Source: CAVWNR01 sp963756525
GTDB lineage: Bacteria; Actinomycetota; Actinomycetes; Mycobacteriales; Jatrophihabitantaceae
Direction: 5' to 3'
Assembly: GCA_963756525.1 (NCBI GenBank)
Contig: CAVWNR010000007.1
Span: 5,585-69,584 of the forward strand
Length of the DNA: 64,000 nt
Shown: positions 1 through 11,046 of the stretch, piece by piece
Layout: the number at the start of each line of letters is the position of its first letter
How positions within the stretch are numbered: position 1 is the stretch's first letter
The notes under the pieces: generated by a model
Told to the model about the DNA's origin: nothing
Databases searched by the model: none
Seen by the model: only the letters and a program-made list of their open reading frames with translations
Made by a program: the position numbers and the translations under genes

Positions 1-732
1 TGCTCCGCATCCGGGCAGACGGTGACCTGCACGCTCGCCGGAACACTCGCGGTCGGCGCCAACGCCCCGCCGATCAGGCTCACCGCCCGGGTCGGGCCCG
101 CCGCCTACCCGTCCGTCACCAACGTCGCGACGACGTTCTCGACCGATCCCACCCTGCCCAGCCGGGCCAGCGACTCCGACGACCTCGTCGTCGACCCGGA
201 CGCCGCGCTCCTGCTGACCAAGCACCACCAGGGCGACTTCGTGGTCGGTCAGCAGGGCACGTACCTGCTGACGGTGACCAATCCCGGACCGACCCCGACG
301 CCGGGCCCGATCACGATCACCGACAAGCTGCCCGACAGCCTGACCTACGTCTCCGCGACCGGCCCCAGCTGGAGCTGCGCGGCGTCCGGGCAGACGGTGA
401 CCTGCACCCGCCCGGGGCCGCTCGCCGTGGGGGCCAGTTCCTCCGTCACTGTCACCGTGCTCGTCGGTCAGGCGGCGGTGCCGTCGGTGCTGAACACGGC
501 CACCGCCGAGGCGCCGGGAACCCCGCCGACCTCCGCCTCCGACACCGCCCCGGTGCCGGCCCCGCCCGCGCCGCCGGTGCCAGCCCCGCCGGCGCCTCCG
601 GCGACATCGGGTGGCGGCGAGCTGAGCTTCACCGGCGTCGACGTTGCGCTCTTCGTGCTCGCCGCGCTCGTGCTGATCGCCTTCGGCACCGTGCTGGTCG
701 GCGCCGCCCGCAGACGCCGCTCGCAGATCTAA
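1..732 (+). CDS. Surface-anchored DUF11 repeat protein, C-terminal part
   Basis: Only the last 243 codons are in the window; the frame is open from base 1, so the start lies upstream. Two copies of a DUF11-type beta-sandwich repeat are visible, each with the signature C-[SA]-ASGQTVTCT followed by LAVGA. A Pro/Ala-rich linker of about 25 residues follows. The protein ends with an LSFTG motif, a hydrophobic segment of about 22 residues and RRRR, the layout of a sortase-type or simple C-terminal membrane anchor. DUF11 proteins are extracellular stalk or adhesin-like proteins in actinomycetes. The ligand is unknown. The anchor assignment is strong; sortase processing is inferred, because the motif departs from LPXTG. 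Confidence 0.8.
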   Translation, partial: CSASGQTVTCTLAGTLAVGANAPPIRLTARVGPAAYPSVTNVATTFSTDPTLPSRASDSDDLVVDPDAALLLTKHHQGDFVVGQQGTYLLTVTNPGPTPTPGPITITDKLPDSLTYVSATGPSWSCAASGQTVTCTRPGPLAVGASSSVTVTVLVGQAAVPSVLNTATAEAPGTPPTSASDTAPVPAPPAPPVPAPPAPPATSGGGELSFTGVDVALFVLAALVLIAFGTVLVGAARRRRSQI

Positions 733-772
733 TCGCGAGCGCACAGCTTTGCCATGGGCGGTGCACACTGCG

Positions 773-802
773 TTGACAGGAATGACCGAGCAAGCGCATA
801 GT
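773..802 (+). promoter_or_regulatory. Candidate promoter of the secreted glycosidase
   Basis: A consensus -35 box TTGACA (773-778) is followed after 18 bases by CATAGT (797-802). It lies about 125 bases before the preferred start at 926. A GGGTAC at 814-819 with GCAT 14 bases upstream could be a second, stress-sigma-type promoter, but this short match may be chance. Confidence 0.4.
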
Positions 803-925
803 GCGATTTCTCCGGGTACGGCCGCACGGTGAGTGGCCTGCCCGGCTGAGAGTCCGACGCTGAGGGCGCGAGCGCCGGTTCGGCGAGTGCGCACCCGTCC
901 AGCGTGGCTGGGAGGAGGGAGCCTC

Positions 926-3562
926 ATGTCGCGAAGGTTGCTGGCCGCGGTGTCGGCCGTCGTGATGGTGTCGAGCGTGATGGTGTCGAGCTTCGGTGTG
1001 GGCGGTGCGGCGGCGGCGCCCGCCGCACCGGCGCAGCCGGCGGATTCGGCCGGGGTCGCGCCGCGATCTGCAGAGTTGTCCGTAACCAGCCGGTTAGCCG
1101 ACCGCCGTGAGGTGGCGGCCGGACAGCGCGCCTATTCGATCGGTTTCGAGGATGGCCGCTTCTACGCCAACGGCTGGCACATCACCGGGGAGATGGGCGG
1201 AGTGTGGACGCCGCCGTTGAAGCTCCTCGACGGGGTCTGGTTCGGGCTGAACGGGCAGTGGATAGGGCCGGCCACGAAGTTCTCCAGCGGCTGGGGTTAC
1301 ACCCGGTTCGACCTTCCGACCACGTCGGGTCTGACAGTGCAGCGCACCGACTTCGTGCCGGACGGGCCGCGCGGTGTGCTGTTCGGCCTCACCATCACCA
1401 ACCCGGGACCGGCCCGCACCGCACGGCTGTCTGTCGACGCGCACTCGGAGTTGATGGGCCAGTACCCGTGGGGCTTTACCGGCGTCACCCCGAACGCGAG
1501 CGACAACCTGCCGGACAAGGGAAGCTTCAACGGTCAGAACCTGGTGTTCACCGACGACGGGGCGCTGCCGGGAGCTCCTGTGCACCACTATGCGGCACTG
1601 GTCGGCACCGCGATGAAGCCCGACTCGGGCGCGATCGGCGAGCAGTTCTGGGGGCCGCAGCCCGGTCACCGCTGCACTGGCACGGAGCCCGGCGCACCCG
1701 CCGACCCGAAGCCGTCGGCCTGTGATGACGGGCCGTTCGGCCGCGGCATCGGCGGCGAGCTGACCTACTCGCTGCGCCTTCCCGGTCACGGCTCGAAGAC
1801 GGTCTGGCTGGCGGTTGCCGGTTCGGACCAGGGCCTGTCGGCCGCCCGGCAGGAACTCGCTCAGACACTGCGCAATCCCGCCGGGCAGTTCGCCGCTAAG
1901 GTTGCTTCCCGCGAGCGGCTTGCGCAGTGGACCAAGCTCTCGCTTCCGGGCGATCCGCTCGTGCAGCAGGCGATCGACTGGGGGAAGCAGAATCTCGCCG
2001 ACCTGACGAAGACCGCGCGGAATCTGCAGATCCGCTGGACCAACCAAGGAAAGCAGTTCCCGCCCCCGTTGGGCACGGTACCCGAAGCGACATGGATCGG
2101 CGCCGGCTTCCCTGACTATCCGTGGATCTTCGGCACGGACGGCGAGTACACCGCGTTTGCCGCCGTCGCGGTCGGCCAGTTCGAGGCCATCGAAGACCAC
2201 CTGCGCGCGCTGCGCGACATCTCCGACATCCTCAACAATCGCTCGGGCGTCGTCGTGCACGAATCGGTCTCCGACGGCTCCGTCTGGTTCGGGCACGACT
2301 CGCGCCAGACCAACCCGGACGGCAGCACCAGTTATGACTTCAACACCGACGAGACGGTCAAGTTCCCCAGCGCCGTCGCGCTGGTGTGGCGGTGGACCGG
2401 CGACAACCGATTCCGCGACGAGATGTACGACTTCACCGTGCGCAACCTGCGCTACGTCGTGCAGAACCTGGACGCCGACCGCGACGGCTGGCCGGAAGGT
2501 TCCGGCAACGTGGAACGCACCGGCATGGGAGCCGAGAAGCTGGACAACGCCGTGTATCTCATCCGCGGCCTGTACGACCTGGCCGACATGGCGGCCTCCA
2601 AGCACGACGCGACGACCTACGCCTGGGCGACGAACCACGCCCGCAACCTGCAACAGCGCTTCGACCGCACCTGGTGGTACCAGGCCGCGTCGCAGTACGC
2701 CGACTCCCTGCTCGACCCCGGCAACACCCAACTGTTCCAGCAGTACTGGATCGGCCAGATCCCCATGGAGGCCGAACTGAACATCAACGGCCGGACGGTC
2801 CCCGGCCTGGCACCGTTCAACCACGGCAACACCGCGTTGGCCGGGCGGGAGAACGCCTGCTACAGCGGGACTCCTCCGTTCAACCCGGGCTTGTTCCACA
2901 CCGGCTGCACCGGCCCGCCGGCCGGCCAGGGCGAGAAGGTCATCTACGGGCTCACCACATCGATCCAGTCGATCGGCGAAGGCAACTACGGTCGGCTCGG
3001 CCCGGGCCAGCAGCAGCGCTACATCAATGCGCTGGCCCAGACGATGTTGGCCGAGCCGGCCACCGGCGGCACGCCCGACGAGCAGCCCGGCGCGATGCCG
3101 GAGATCTTCCCGTCACCCGACCAGGGAGCCAACATCGACCGCTGCTGGACGTGCCGCTCGATGTTCATGCAGGCGTGGGGCAACTACGGCACCGCGTGGG
3201 CCGTCGTGCACCAGTGGCTGGGCGTGCAGCCCGACCTCGGCAACGGACTCGTCGAGTTCGTTCCGCAGGTTCCGCAGGGCCAGAGTTCCATTCAGGGCAA
3301 GGACATCCGGCTCGGCGGCGGGTCGGCGGACGTGCGGGCGCTGCACTACGGCCACCTCTACCTGACCCAGATCAACACAGGCAATGGCGTCGGCGCAAGG
3401 CACATCCTCATCGGCCACACGCTGCCGCGGGGGGCACGTCCGGTAGCAGTGCTGCTGGACGGGCGGTTCGCCCGCGCCTACCGGATCACCCAGACCAACC
3501 GGGGAGCCGAACTCACCCTGCCAACCAGCGCCGGGCGGCACACCCTCACCGTCATCGCATAA
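926..3562 (+). CDS. Secreted six-hairpin glycoside hydrolase
   Basis: The 878-residue protein begins with an Sec-type signal peptide (MSRR, hydrophobic stretch, Ala-rich cleavage region near residue 35). The start at 926 is preferred over GTG 833 because GGGAGGAGGGA lies just upstream and the signal peptide starts cleanly there. An N-terminal beta-rich region of about 300 residues precedes an alpha-helical region with motifs such as GTDGEYTA (about residue 402), DADRDGWPEGSG and NVERTG (about 520-535), typical of (alpha/alpha)6-barrel glucosidases and glycogen-debranching-like enzymes. It probably hydrolyses oligosaccharides outside the cell. The GH family and substrate are not assigned. The gene stands alone, with a strong hairpin downstream. 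Confidence 0.7.
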   Translation: MSRRLLAAVSAVVMVSSVMVSSFGVGGAAAAPAAPAQPADSAGVAPRSAELSVTSRLADRREVAAGQRAYSIGFEDGRFYANGWHITGEMGGVWTPPLKLLDGVWFGLNGQWIGPATKFSSGWGYTRFDLPTTSGLTVQRTDFVPDGPRGVLFGLTITNPGPARTARLSVDAHSELMGQYPWGFTGVTPNASDNLPDKGSFNGQNLVFTDDGALPGAPVHHYAALVGTAMKPDSGAIGEQFWGPQPGHRCTGTEPGAPADPKPSACDDGPFGRGIGGELTYSLRLPGHGSKTVWLAVAGSDQGLSAARQELAQTLRNPAGQFAAKVASRERLAQWTKLSLPGDPLVQQAIDWGKQNLADLTKTARNLQIRWTNQGKQFPPPLGTVPEATWIGAGFPDYPWIFGTDGEYTAFAAVAVGQFEAIEDHLRALRDISDILNNRSGVVVHESVSDGSVWFGHDSRQTNPDGSTSYDFNTDETVKFPSAVALVWRWTGDNRFRDEMYDFTVRNLRYVVQNLDADRDGWPEGSGNVERTGMGAEKLDNAVYLIRGLYDLADMAASKHDATTYAWATNHARNLQQRFDRTWWYQAASQYADSLLDPGNTQLFQQYWIGQIPMEAELNINGRTVPGLAPFNHGNTALAGRENACYSGTPPFNPGLFHTGCTGPPAGQGEKVIYGLTTSIQSIGEGNYGRLGPGQQQRYINALAQTMLAEPATGGTPDEQPGAMPEIFPSPDQGANIDRCWTCRSMFMQAWGNYGTAWAVVHQWLGVQPDLGNGLVEFVPQVPQGQSSIQGKDIRLGGGSADVRALHYGHLYLTQINTGNGVGARHILIGHTLPRGARPVAVLLDGRFARAYRITQTNRGAELTLPTSAGRHTLTVIA

Positions 3563-3601
3563 CCCGGATCGCCGCCGGCAGGTTCCGGCGGAACCGATTC
3601 G

Positions 3602-3672
3602 TGATCAGGTCTTCCCCGCGAATGACCGGTTGGCCCGCCGCAAGGCGGGCACAACCGGGGAAGACCTGATCA
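3602..3672. terminator. Large nested hairpin between convergent genes
   Basis: A perfect 17-base inverted repeat has arms at 3602-3618 and 3656-3672 (left arm TGATCAGGTCTTCCCCG). Inside is a second hairpin, GCCCGCC (3633-3639) and GGCGGGC (3644-3650) with loop GCAA, which can extend through CCGGTTG/CAACCGG by borrowing bases from the outer arm. It lies between a forward gene ending at 3562 and a reverse gene ending at 3719, so a two-way terminator is the simplest reading. Confidence 0.6.
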
Positions 3673-3718
3673 ACTCAACCGGCAGCACACTCCGGGCGCA
3701 TGCGTCGGAGACGCGACG

Positions 3719-4099
3719 TCACGCCGGCTTCGTCTGGCCGCCGGCAGCACGCAGGACGTCGCGCAGCGGGCGGACGAGCTCGATGCCCTTCTCCATCGCG
3801 GCAGCGTGTTCTTCCAACAGCTGACCTGCCTGCTTGAGCGCTTCCCCCGCCGCCCGGGTATTGCTGGCGGCGAGTTCGAACTGCTCCACCATGGCCGCGA
3901 TCGGGGCGAGCGCGCGCTCGGACATCTGTCGATGGAACTCGACCTGCGCGGTCAGCGCCTGGTGGAGCATCTCGAACTGGCGCCGCATCGCATCGGACAT
4001 GCCCGCCGCCAGACCCGGTGCAGCGGAACCGCCGGGCGGCGAGGTCATCAGCTTGGCGAACTCTTGCCAGGCGCGGATCAGTTCGTTCGGGCTCGTCAT
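3719..4099 (-). CDS. Small helical protein, phasin-like
   Basis: The 126-residue protein starts at 4099, where GGAGAG lies 6 to 7 bases upstream; longer upstream starts lack such a site. The sequence is almost all amphipathic helix, with alternating Ala, Glu, Gln and Leu (for example the MERGIEL-like stretch near the end, MEKGIEL) and no signal peptide or membrane segment. This resembles granule-coating phasin-type or other coiled-coil proteins, but no phasin signature was recognised and there is no PHA synthase nearby. The function is unknown. It shares the convergent hairpin at 3602-3672 with the upstream glycosidase. Confidence 0.55.
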   Translation of the reverse strand: MTSPNELIRAWQEFAKLMTSPPGGSAAPGLAAGMSDAMRRQFEMLHQALTAQVEFHRQMSERALAPIAAMVEQFELAASNTRAAGEALKQAGQLLEEHAAAMEKGIELVRPLRDVLRAAGGQTKPA

Positions 4100-4264
4100 C
4101 ACGCTCTCCGTCGGCGCAAGCGCCATCAGTGTGCGGCCGCCGCGACCGGGCACGACGCTGCAGCCACTCCTTGATCGTTACTTGGCCAGTATGGCCGACC
4201 GGCACGGCACGCCGCACCCGGACTCGAACTCGGCGGCGGGCAGGTGTTTTCGCACCGCCGGCGA

Positions 4265-4852
4265 TTAGTCCGACTGCGAGGTTCGAACCACCATCGGGTC
4301 AAGTCTTGTGTAGATGCTCTGGCTCACCTCGTCGATCGGTGGCGTGGTGTCGATCGTGACGACGAGCTCACGCGAGTGGTAGTAGTCGAGTAGCGGGCGG
4401 GTCTGCTCGTCGTACACCGAGAGCCGATGGCGGATGGTCTGCTCATTGTCGTCGGCACGCTGCTCACCGCGCGACAACATGCGCTCTATCAGGACGTCCC
4501 GTGGTGCGTCCAGATGAATGACGGCCATCGCGGTGAGCCCCACCCGCTCTGCCACCGCTGCCGCGGCTTTGGCCTGCGGCACGGTACGCGGAAACCCGTC
4601 GAGCACGTAGCCGCCGCCGGCCAACGCGGTCTCGGTGATGGGCGGAAGCACGAGGTCGATGACAAGATCGTCCGGCACGAGATCCCCGCGTTGGAGGTAG
4701 CCCCGCACCTGCCATCCGATGCTGGAGTCACGTGCCACCTCGCGGCGGAACACTTCGCCGCTGGAGAAGTGCGGCACGTTGTAGCGGCGAGCGATTCGCT
4801 GCCCTTGCGTGCCCTTGCCCGCCCCAGGTGGTGCGATCAGGATGACCCGCAT
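4265..4852 (-). CDS. Adenylate kinase family protein (short form)
   Basis: The 195-residue protein has the P-loop GAGKGTQ (residues 10-16), the NMP-binding SSGEVFR region (30-36) and the DGFPRT motif (85-90). These are hallmarks of adenylate kinase, which interconverts ATP + AMP and two ADP in the cytosol. Its length matches the short form without a zinc-type LID insertion. The start at 4852 is supported by GGAGGCGG upstream. The housekeeping adk normally sits in the ribosomal secY region, so this isolated gene is probably a paralogue. The low-GC palindromic repeat at 4917-4973 lies just upstream. Confidence 0.85.
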   Translation of the reverse strand: MRVILIAPPGAGKGTQGQRIARRYNVPHFSSGEVFRREVARDSSIGWQVRGYLQRGDLVPDDLVIDLVLPPITETALAGGGYVLDGFPRTVPQAKAAAAVAERVGLTAMAVIHLDAPRDVLIERMLSRGEQRADDNEQTIRHRLSVYDEQTRPLLDYYHSRELVVTIDTTPPIDEVSQSIYTRLDPMVVRTSQSD

Positions 4853-4916
4853 GTGCCGCCTCCATCGCCGGCAGCGCGCCGACCCACGACCCGATCGCGA
4901 CAGGGTAGCGGACCAC

Positions 4917-4973
4917 CGCTGTTGATGTTGGACTTGTGGTCGAATATCAGCCACAACTCCGAGATCAACTGCG
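4917..4973. repeat. Low-GC palindromic repeat, copy 1 (imperfect)
   Basis: A 57-base dyad of the same length as the perfect copy at 43741-43797. Its left arm contains GTTGATGTTGGACTTGTGGT; its right arm, read in reverse, is a variant containing GGAGTTGTGGCTGA, so the arms differ at about six positions. It is clearly richer in A/T than its surroundings. It sits between two reverse-strand genes and overlaps the last codons of the upstream one. Confidence 0.75.
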
Positions 4974-5552
4974 CGGGATAGCTACTGGATCGCGGCCGCT
5001 CCAGGCGATAAAGCGCTGCGTCGCAGTGCCGTCTGGCGGCGGCTCGACCTCAGCCCCGAAGACTCGCGAGCTGCGCATCTGCGCGGCGGGGATCCGGTCC
5101 AGCGCCTGGTGGGCGAACTCGATCGCCTCGTCCGGGATCTCGACGTCCCGGCCGATGCTGCGCGCCAGATCCCAGCCGTGGAGGAAGAAGTCCACCGCCG
5201 GGAAGCTGAGCCCTTGGCCGATCGAGCGACGGCCCATCGGGGAGTCCACTTCCTGCGCCAGGTCGACGCCCCGTACGGCGTCCTTTGCCGGCTGGACTTT
5301 GGCGGCCCACCACTGCGCCGGGTCGCCCGAGACCGCCCGGCCGGGCGGGTCGACGGGGTGCCACTCGGGTTGCTCGCCGCGTAGCAGCTTCGTCCCGAAA
5401 TCCGTGGCGATCCCGATATGGCCGAGGACGTCGACGGCCGTCCAGCCCGTGCACGGCGATGGCCGCTGCCAGCCGGGCGCATCGACCGACCGGACGATGT
5501 CGTCGAAGAAGTCGAGACCGGCAAGGAACGCGACGTCAGGTGTCCACGGCAT
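4965..5552 (-). CDS. DinB-fold protein, TIGR03086/maleylpyruvate isomerase-like
   Basis: The 195-residue protein shows the actinobacterial DinB-fold pattern: CTGWTAVDVLGH near residues 34-45 with a metal-type His45, and the HGWDLA motif at 125-130. These mark the mycothiol-dependent isomerase-like family with a His/Asp/Glu metal site. Members may act in mycothiol-dependent detoxification, but most, including this one, have no known substrate. The C-terminal codons run into the palindromic repeat at 4917-4973. It is probably transcribed alone or with the adenylate kinase gene downstream. Confidence 0.75.
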   Translation of the reverse strand: MPWTPDVAFLAGLDFFDDIVRSVDAPGWQRPSPCTGWTAVDVLGHIGIATDFGTKLLRGEQPEWHPVDPPGRAVSGDPAQWWAAKVQPAKDAVRGVDLAQEVDSPMGRRSIGQGLSFPAVDFFLHGWDLARSIGRDVEIPDEAIEFAHQALDRIPAAQMRSSRVFGAEVEPPPDGTATQRFIAWSGRDPVAIPRS

Positions 5553-5602
5553 GACTGGAATTATCCGCCGGTCAGCGGGGGCAGCATCTTTGCACTCGGG
5601 CT

Positions 5603-5653
5603 TGTTGATGTTGGAGTTGTGGCTGATATTCGACCACTAGTCCAACATCAACA
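5603..5653. repeat. Low-GC palindromic repeat, copy 2
   Basis: A 51-base core dyad with about four mismatches between arms. The left arm carries the GGAGTTGTGGCTGA variant seen in the right arm of copy 1; the right arm is identical to that of the perfect copy (CGACCACTAGTCCAACATCA). It lies in the divergent gap between the DinB-fold gene (start 5552) and the permease (start 5866), so it is not simply a terminator. A 13-base fragment of the variant arm, CCACAACTCCAAC, recurs at 5797-5809. Confidence 0.8.
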
Positions 5654-5750
5654 GCTGGCTCATGCGGCACAGGTCACAGGATCGGGCAGGGACGCGTCTT
5701 GACGCCTGATCGGACCGCCTGTCATCATTTTCCAAGCAGCGAAAGACATC

Positions 5751-5765
5751 TTCCGTATTGCGGAT
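5751..5765. promoter_or_regulatory. Candidate IclR/AllR-type operator before the permease
   Basis: TTCCGTATTGCGGAT is a near-palindrome matching TTCCGC-N3-GCGGAA at 10 of 12 defined positions. That is the box I recall for AllR, the IclR-family regulator of allantoin use in Streptomyces. Here it lies 100 bases before a purine/uracil-type permease, which fits such control. The gap 5553-5865 otherwise holds only the palindromic repeat copy 2, its fragment at 5797-5809, and a small hairpin at 5822-5839 (CCGGCAC/GTGCCGG). Confidence 0.4.
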
Positions 5766-5865
5766 AGCTTGAGGCGCTGATCATGGCCGACGTGGTCCAC
5801 AACTCCAACTTCCCTGTTAGTCCGGCACATCCGTGCCGGGCTGGTCCCCGAAAGGACAGCGATCT

Positions 5866-7266
5866 ATGACCCTGTTGCGTGAGCGGGCCCCTGGCACCGC
5901 GCAGGACGCGGCCCGTCCAGAGGACGAGAAGCTCCCGTTCGGCCAGATGGTCGTCTACGGCCTGCAGCACATCCTCACCATGTACGGCGGGCTCATCGCG
6001 CCCCCGCTGATCGTGGGCAGCGCGGCGCACCTGCCGCCCGGCCAGATCGCGCTGCTGGTCACCGCCGGAATCTTCGTGAGCGGGCTCGCCACCCTGTTGC
6101 AGACGCTCGGCATCGGGCCGGTCGGGGCACGGCTACCCATCGTGCAGGGCATCTCGTTCGCCGCAGTCTCCACGATGGTGACCGTCGCGTCGGCGCACGG
6201 CCTGCGCCCGGTATTCGGATCGATCATCATCGCCGGGCTGGTCGGCCTCCTACTCTCGTCCTTCTTCGCCCAGGTGATCCGGCTGTTCCCACCGGTCGTC
6301 ACCGGGACGATCATCACGGTGATCGGCCTGTCGCTGCTTCCCGTCGCATTCGGTTGGTCGATGGGCGGCGAGGGCGTGAAGAGCGGCGGCTCCATGACCA
6401 ATATCGGGCTCGCCGGGCTGACTCTGCTGACCATTCTGCTGATCAGCAAGCTCTTCCGCGGAGCGTTGTCGCGGCTGGCCATCCTGCTCGGCATCGTCAT
6501 CGGCACCGCGGTGGCGGCCATGGCCGGCAAGGTGGATTTCTCCGGCGTTGGCAAGGGGCAGTTCGTGTCACTCCCGCCGCTGCTGCACTTCGGCGCTCCG
6601 CAGTTCCAGATCGGCGCGATCGTGTCGATGACGATCGTCGTGCTGGTGATCATGACCGAGACCACGGCGGACATCCTCGCAATCGGCGAGATCGTCGAGA
6701 CCAAGGTCGACCGTCGCCGGCTGGCGAACGGCCTGCGCGCGGACATGTTGTCGACCACCGGATCTGCGCTGCTGGGCAGCTTCCCCTGCAGCGCCTTCGC
6801 GCAGAACGTCGGGCTGGTGGCCCTCACCAAGATCAAGAGCCGGTACGTCGTTGCTGTCGGCGGCGGCATCCTCGCGCTGCTCGGCCTGCTCCCCGTCGTC
6901 GGTCGGGTCGTCGCCGCGATCCCCAGCCCCGTCCTTGGCGGCGCGGGAATCGTCTTGTTCGGCACCGTCGCCGCCAGCGGCATCCGCACCCTGTCGCGGG
7001 TGGACTTCCATGACAACCTCAACCTCGTGCTGGTGGCCACCGCACTCGGCGTCGGCCTGATCCCGATCGCTGCTCCGACGTTCTGGAGCCCGTTCCCGAG
7101 CTGGCTGGGGACGATCATGTCGTCGGGTATCTCGGCGACCGCGATCTGCGCGGTGCTGCTCAACCTGCTGTTCAACGTGGTGCGGGTCCGTGTCCGCAGC
7201 GCTGCGCCGGCCGTCGCAGAAGCGCCGGACCATCACCTGCTCGTTCCGGCTCAGGCCAGCGCCTGA
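5866..7266 (+). CDS. NCS2 family purine/uracil permease
   Basis: The 466-residue integral membrane protein has about 12 to 14 hydrophobic segments. The start at 5866 is preceded by GAAAGGA. The family signature QNVGLVALTKIKSRY (about residues 315-329) after the SAFA stretch identifies the nucleobase:cation symporter-2 family, which takes up uracil, xanthine or uric acid with H+ or Na+. Which base is carried cannot be read from the sequence. The AllR-like palindrome upstream favours a purine breakdown product. The gene is monocistronic and ends before a very strong hairpin. Confidence 0.88.
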   Translation: MTLLRERAPGTAQDAARPEDEKLPFGQMVVYGLQHILTMYGGLIAPPLIVGSAAHLPPGQIALLVTAGIFVSGLATLLQTLGIGPVGARLPIVQGISFAAVSTMVTVASAHGLRPVFGSIIIAGLVGLLLSSFFAQVIRLFPPVVTGTIITVIGLSLLPVAFGWSMGGEGVKSGGSMTNIGLAGLTLLTILLISKLFRGALSRLAILLGIVIGTAVAAMAGKVDFSGVGKGQFVSLPPLLHFGAPQFQIGAIVSMTIVVLVIMTETTADILAIGEIVETKVDRRRLANGLRADMLSTTGSALLGSFPCSAFAQNVGLVALTKIKSRYVVAVGGGILALLGLLPVVGRVVAAIPSPVLGGAGIVLFGTVAASGIRTLSRVDFHDNLNLVLVATALGVGLIPIAAPTFWSPFPSWLGTIMSSGISATAICAVLLNLLFNVVRVRVRSAAPAVAEAPDHHLLVPAQASA

Positions 7267-7277
7267 CCCATAGACGG

Positions 7278-7316
7278 CAGAGCCGATCATCCGCGCGACG
7301 CGGGTGATCGGCTCTG
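7278..7316. terminator. 18-bp stem terminator, bidirectional
   Basis: The arms 7278-7295 and 7299-7316 pair over 18 bases (one G-U pair) around the loop CGA. The arm begins CAGAGCCGATCA. It lies 11 bases after the permease stop and 11 bases after the copA stop on the other strand, so it serves both convergent genes. There is no T-tract, as is common in actinomycetes. Confidence 0.8.
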
Positions 7317-7327
7317 TCGCGTTCGGT

Positions 7328-10576
<3,249 letters not shown>

Positions 10577-10583
10577 GGTCGGC

Positions 10584-10817
10584 TCACGCCACGAGGGTGT
10601 AGCCGGCTTCGTCGACCGCGTTCGCGATGTCGGTGCGGTCGACGGGCCGGTCGGCGGTGACGGTGACGGTGCCGGTGGCGAGGTCGACGGTCACGTCGGC
10701 GACGCCGGGGACGTGGCTGATCTCCTCGGTGACGGCGCGCTGGCAGTGGCCGCAGGTCATGCCGGTGACCTGGAAGGTCGTCGTGCCGACGAAGGTGCGG
10801 GGGATGTGGCTGAACAT
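10584..10817 (-). CDS. copZ: Copper chaperone CopZ-like HMA protein
   Basis: The 77-residue cytosolic protein is a single HMA domain with GMTCGHC (residues 19-25), binding Cu(I) through two cysteines and delivering it to CopA. The start at 10817 is preceded by GAGGAG. Longer frames upstream have no support. It is followed by copA after only 7 bases, so the two form an operon. Its upstream gap is shared with the divergent LuxR gene and holds short palindromes described separately. Confidence 0.9.
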   Translation of the reverse strand: MFSHIPRTFVGTTTFQVTGMTCGHCQRAVTEEISHVPGVADVTVDLATGTVTVTADRPVDRTDIANAVDEAGYTLVA

Positions 10818-10882
10818 CTCGATCTCCTCACGGTGATGGTGGTTGCGGGCTAAGCGTCGCCGCGGCGGTCCGTGGCTCGCAT

Positions 10883-10896
10883 CGGCGATTTCGCCG
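10883..10896. promoter_or_regulatory. Palindrome in the copZ / luxR divergent gap
   Basis: CGGCGA-TT-TCGCCG is a perfect inverted repeat 66 bases upstream of copZ. Its right half belongs to GATTTCGCCGGG, which recurs as GATTTCGCCAGG at 10990-11001 near the LuxR start. GCCGCGGC also occurs twice nearby (10859-10866, 10904-10911). One of these could be the copper-responsive operator; no known CsoR-type box was recognised. Confidence 0.3.
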
Positions 10897-10989
10897 GGAT
10901 AGCGCCGCGGCGTCAGTGATGACCGCCGTGCGCGCCCGGTCCGGGCTTGCTGTTCGGCACGGCGAGAAGCGTCAGCCGCTCCCACCGGT

Positions 10990-11039
10990 GATTTCGCCAG
11001 GTTTTCGTTCCCGGAGTCGCCGGGCCCGCGCGGTAGCGT
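10990..11039 (+). promoter_or_regulatory. luxR promoter with shared TCGCCAGGTTTTCGT element
   Basis: TCGCCAGGTTTTCGT (10994-11008) lies 25 bases before a -10 box TAGCGT (11034-11039). The GTG start at 11047 follows the -10 by 7 bases, so the message is probably leaderless. A reversed near-copy of the element lies before the next transcription unit at 13781-13796. Confidence 0.45.
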
Positions 11040-11046
11040 CGGGCGG

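Noticed and set aside
814..819. GGGTAC as a SigB promoter for the first glycosidase
   Set aside because: The spacing to GCAT is at the short limit and a better TTGACA promoter lies beside it; kept only as a remark.
4205..4284. Possible tRNA because of GACTCGAAC and GGTTCGAACC strings
   Set aside because: On neither strand do the stems of a T-arm, D-arm and acceptor pair around these loops; part of it is the end of the adenylate kinase gene.
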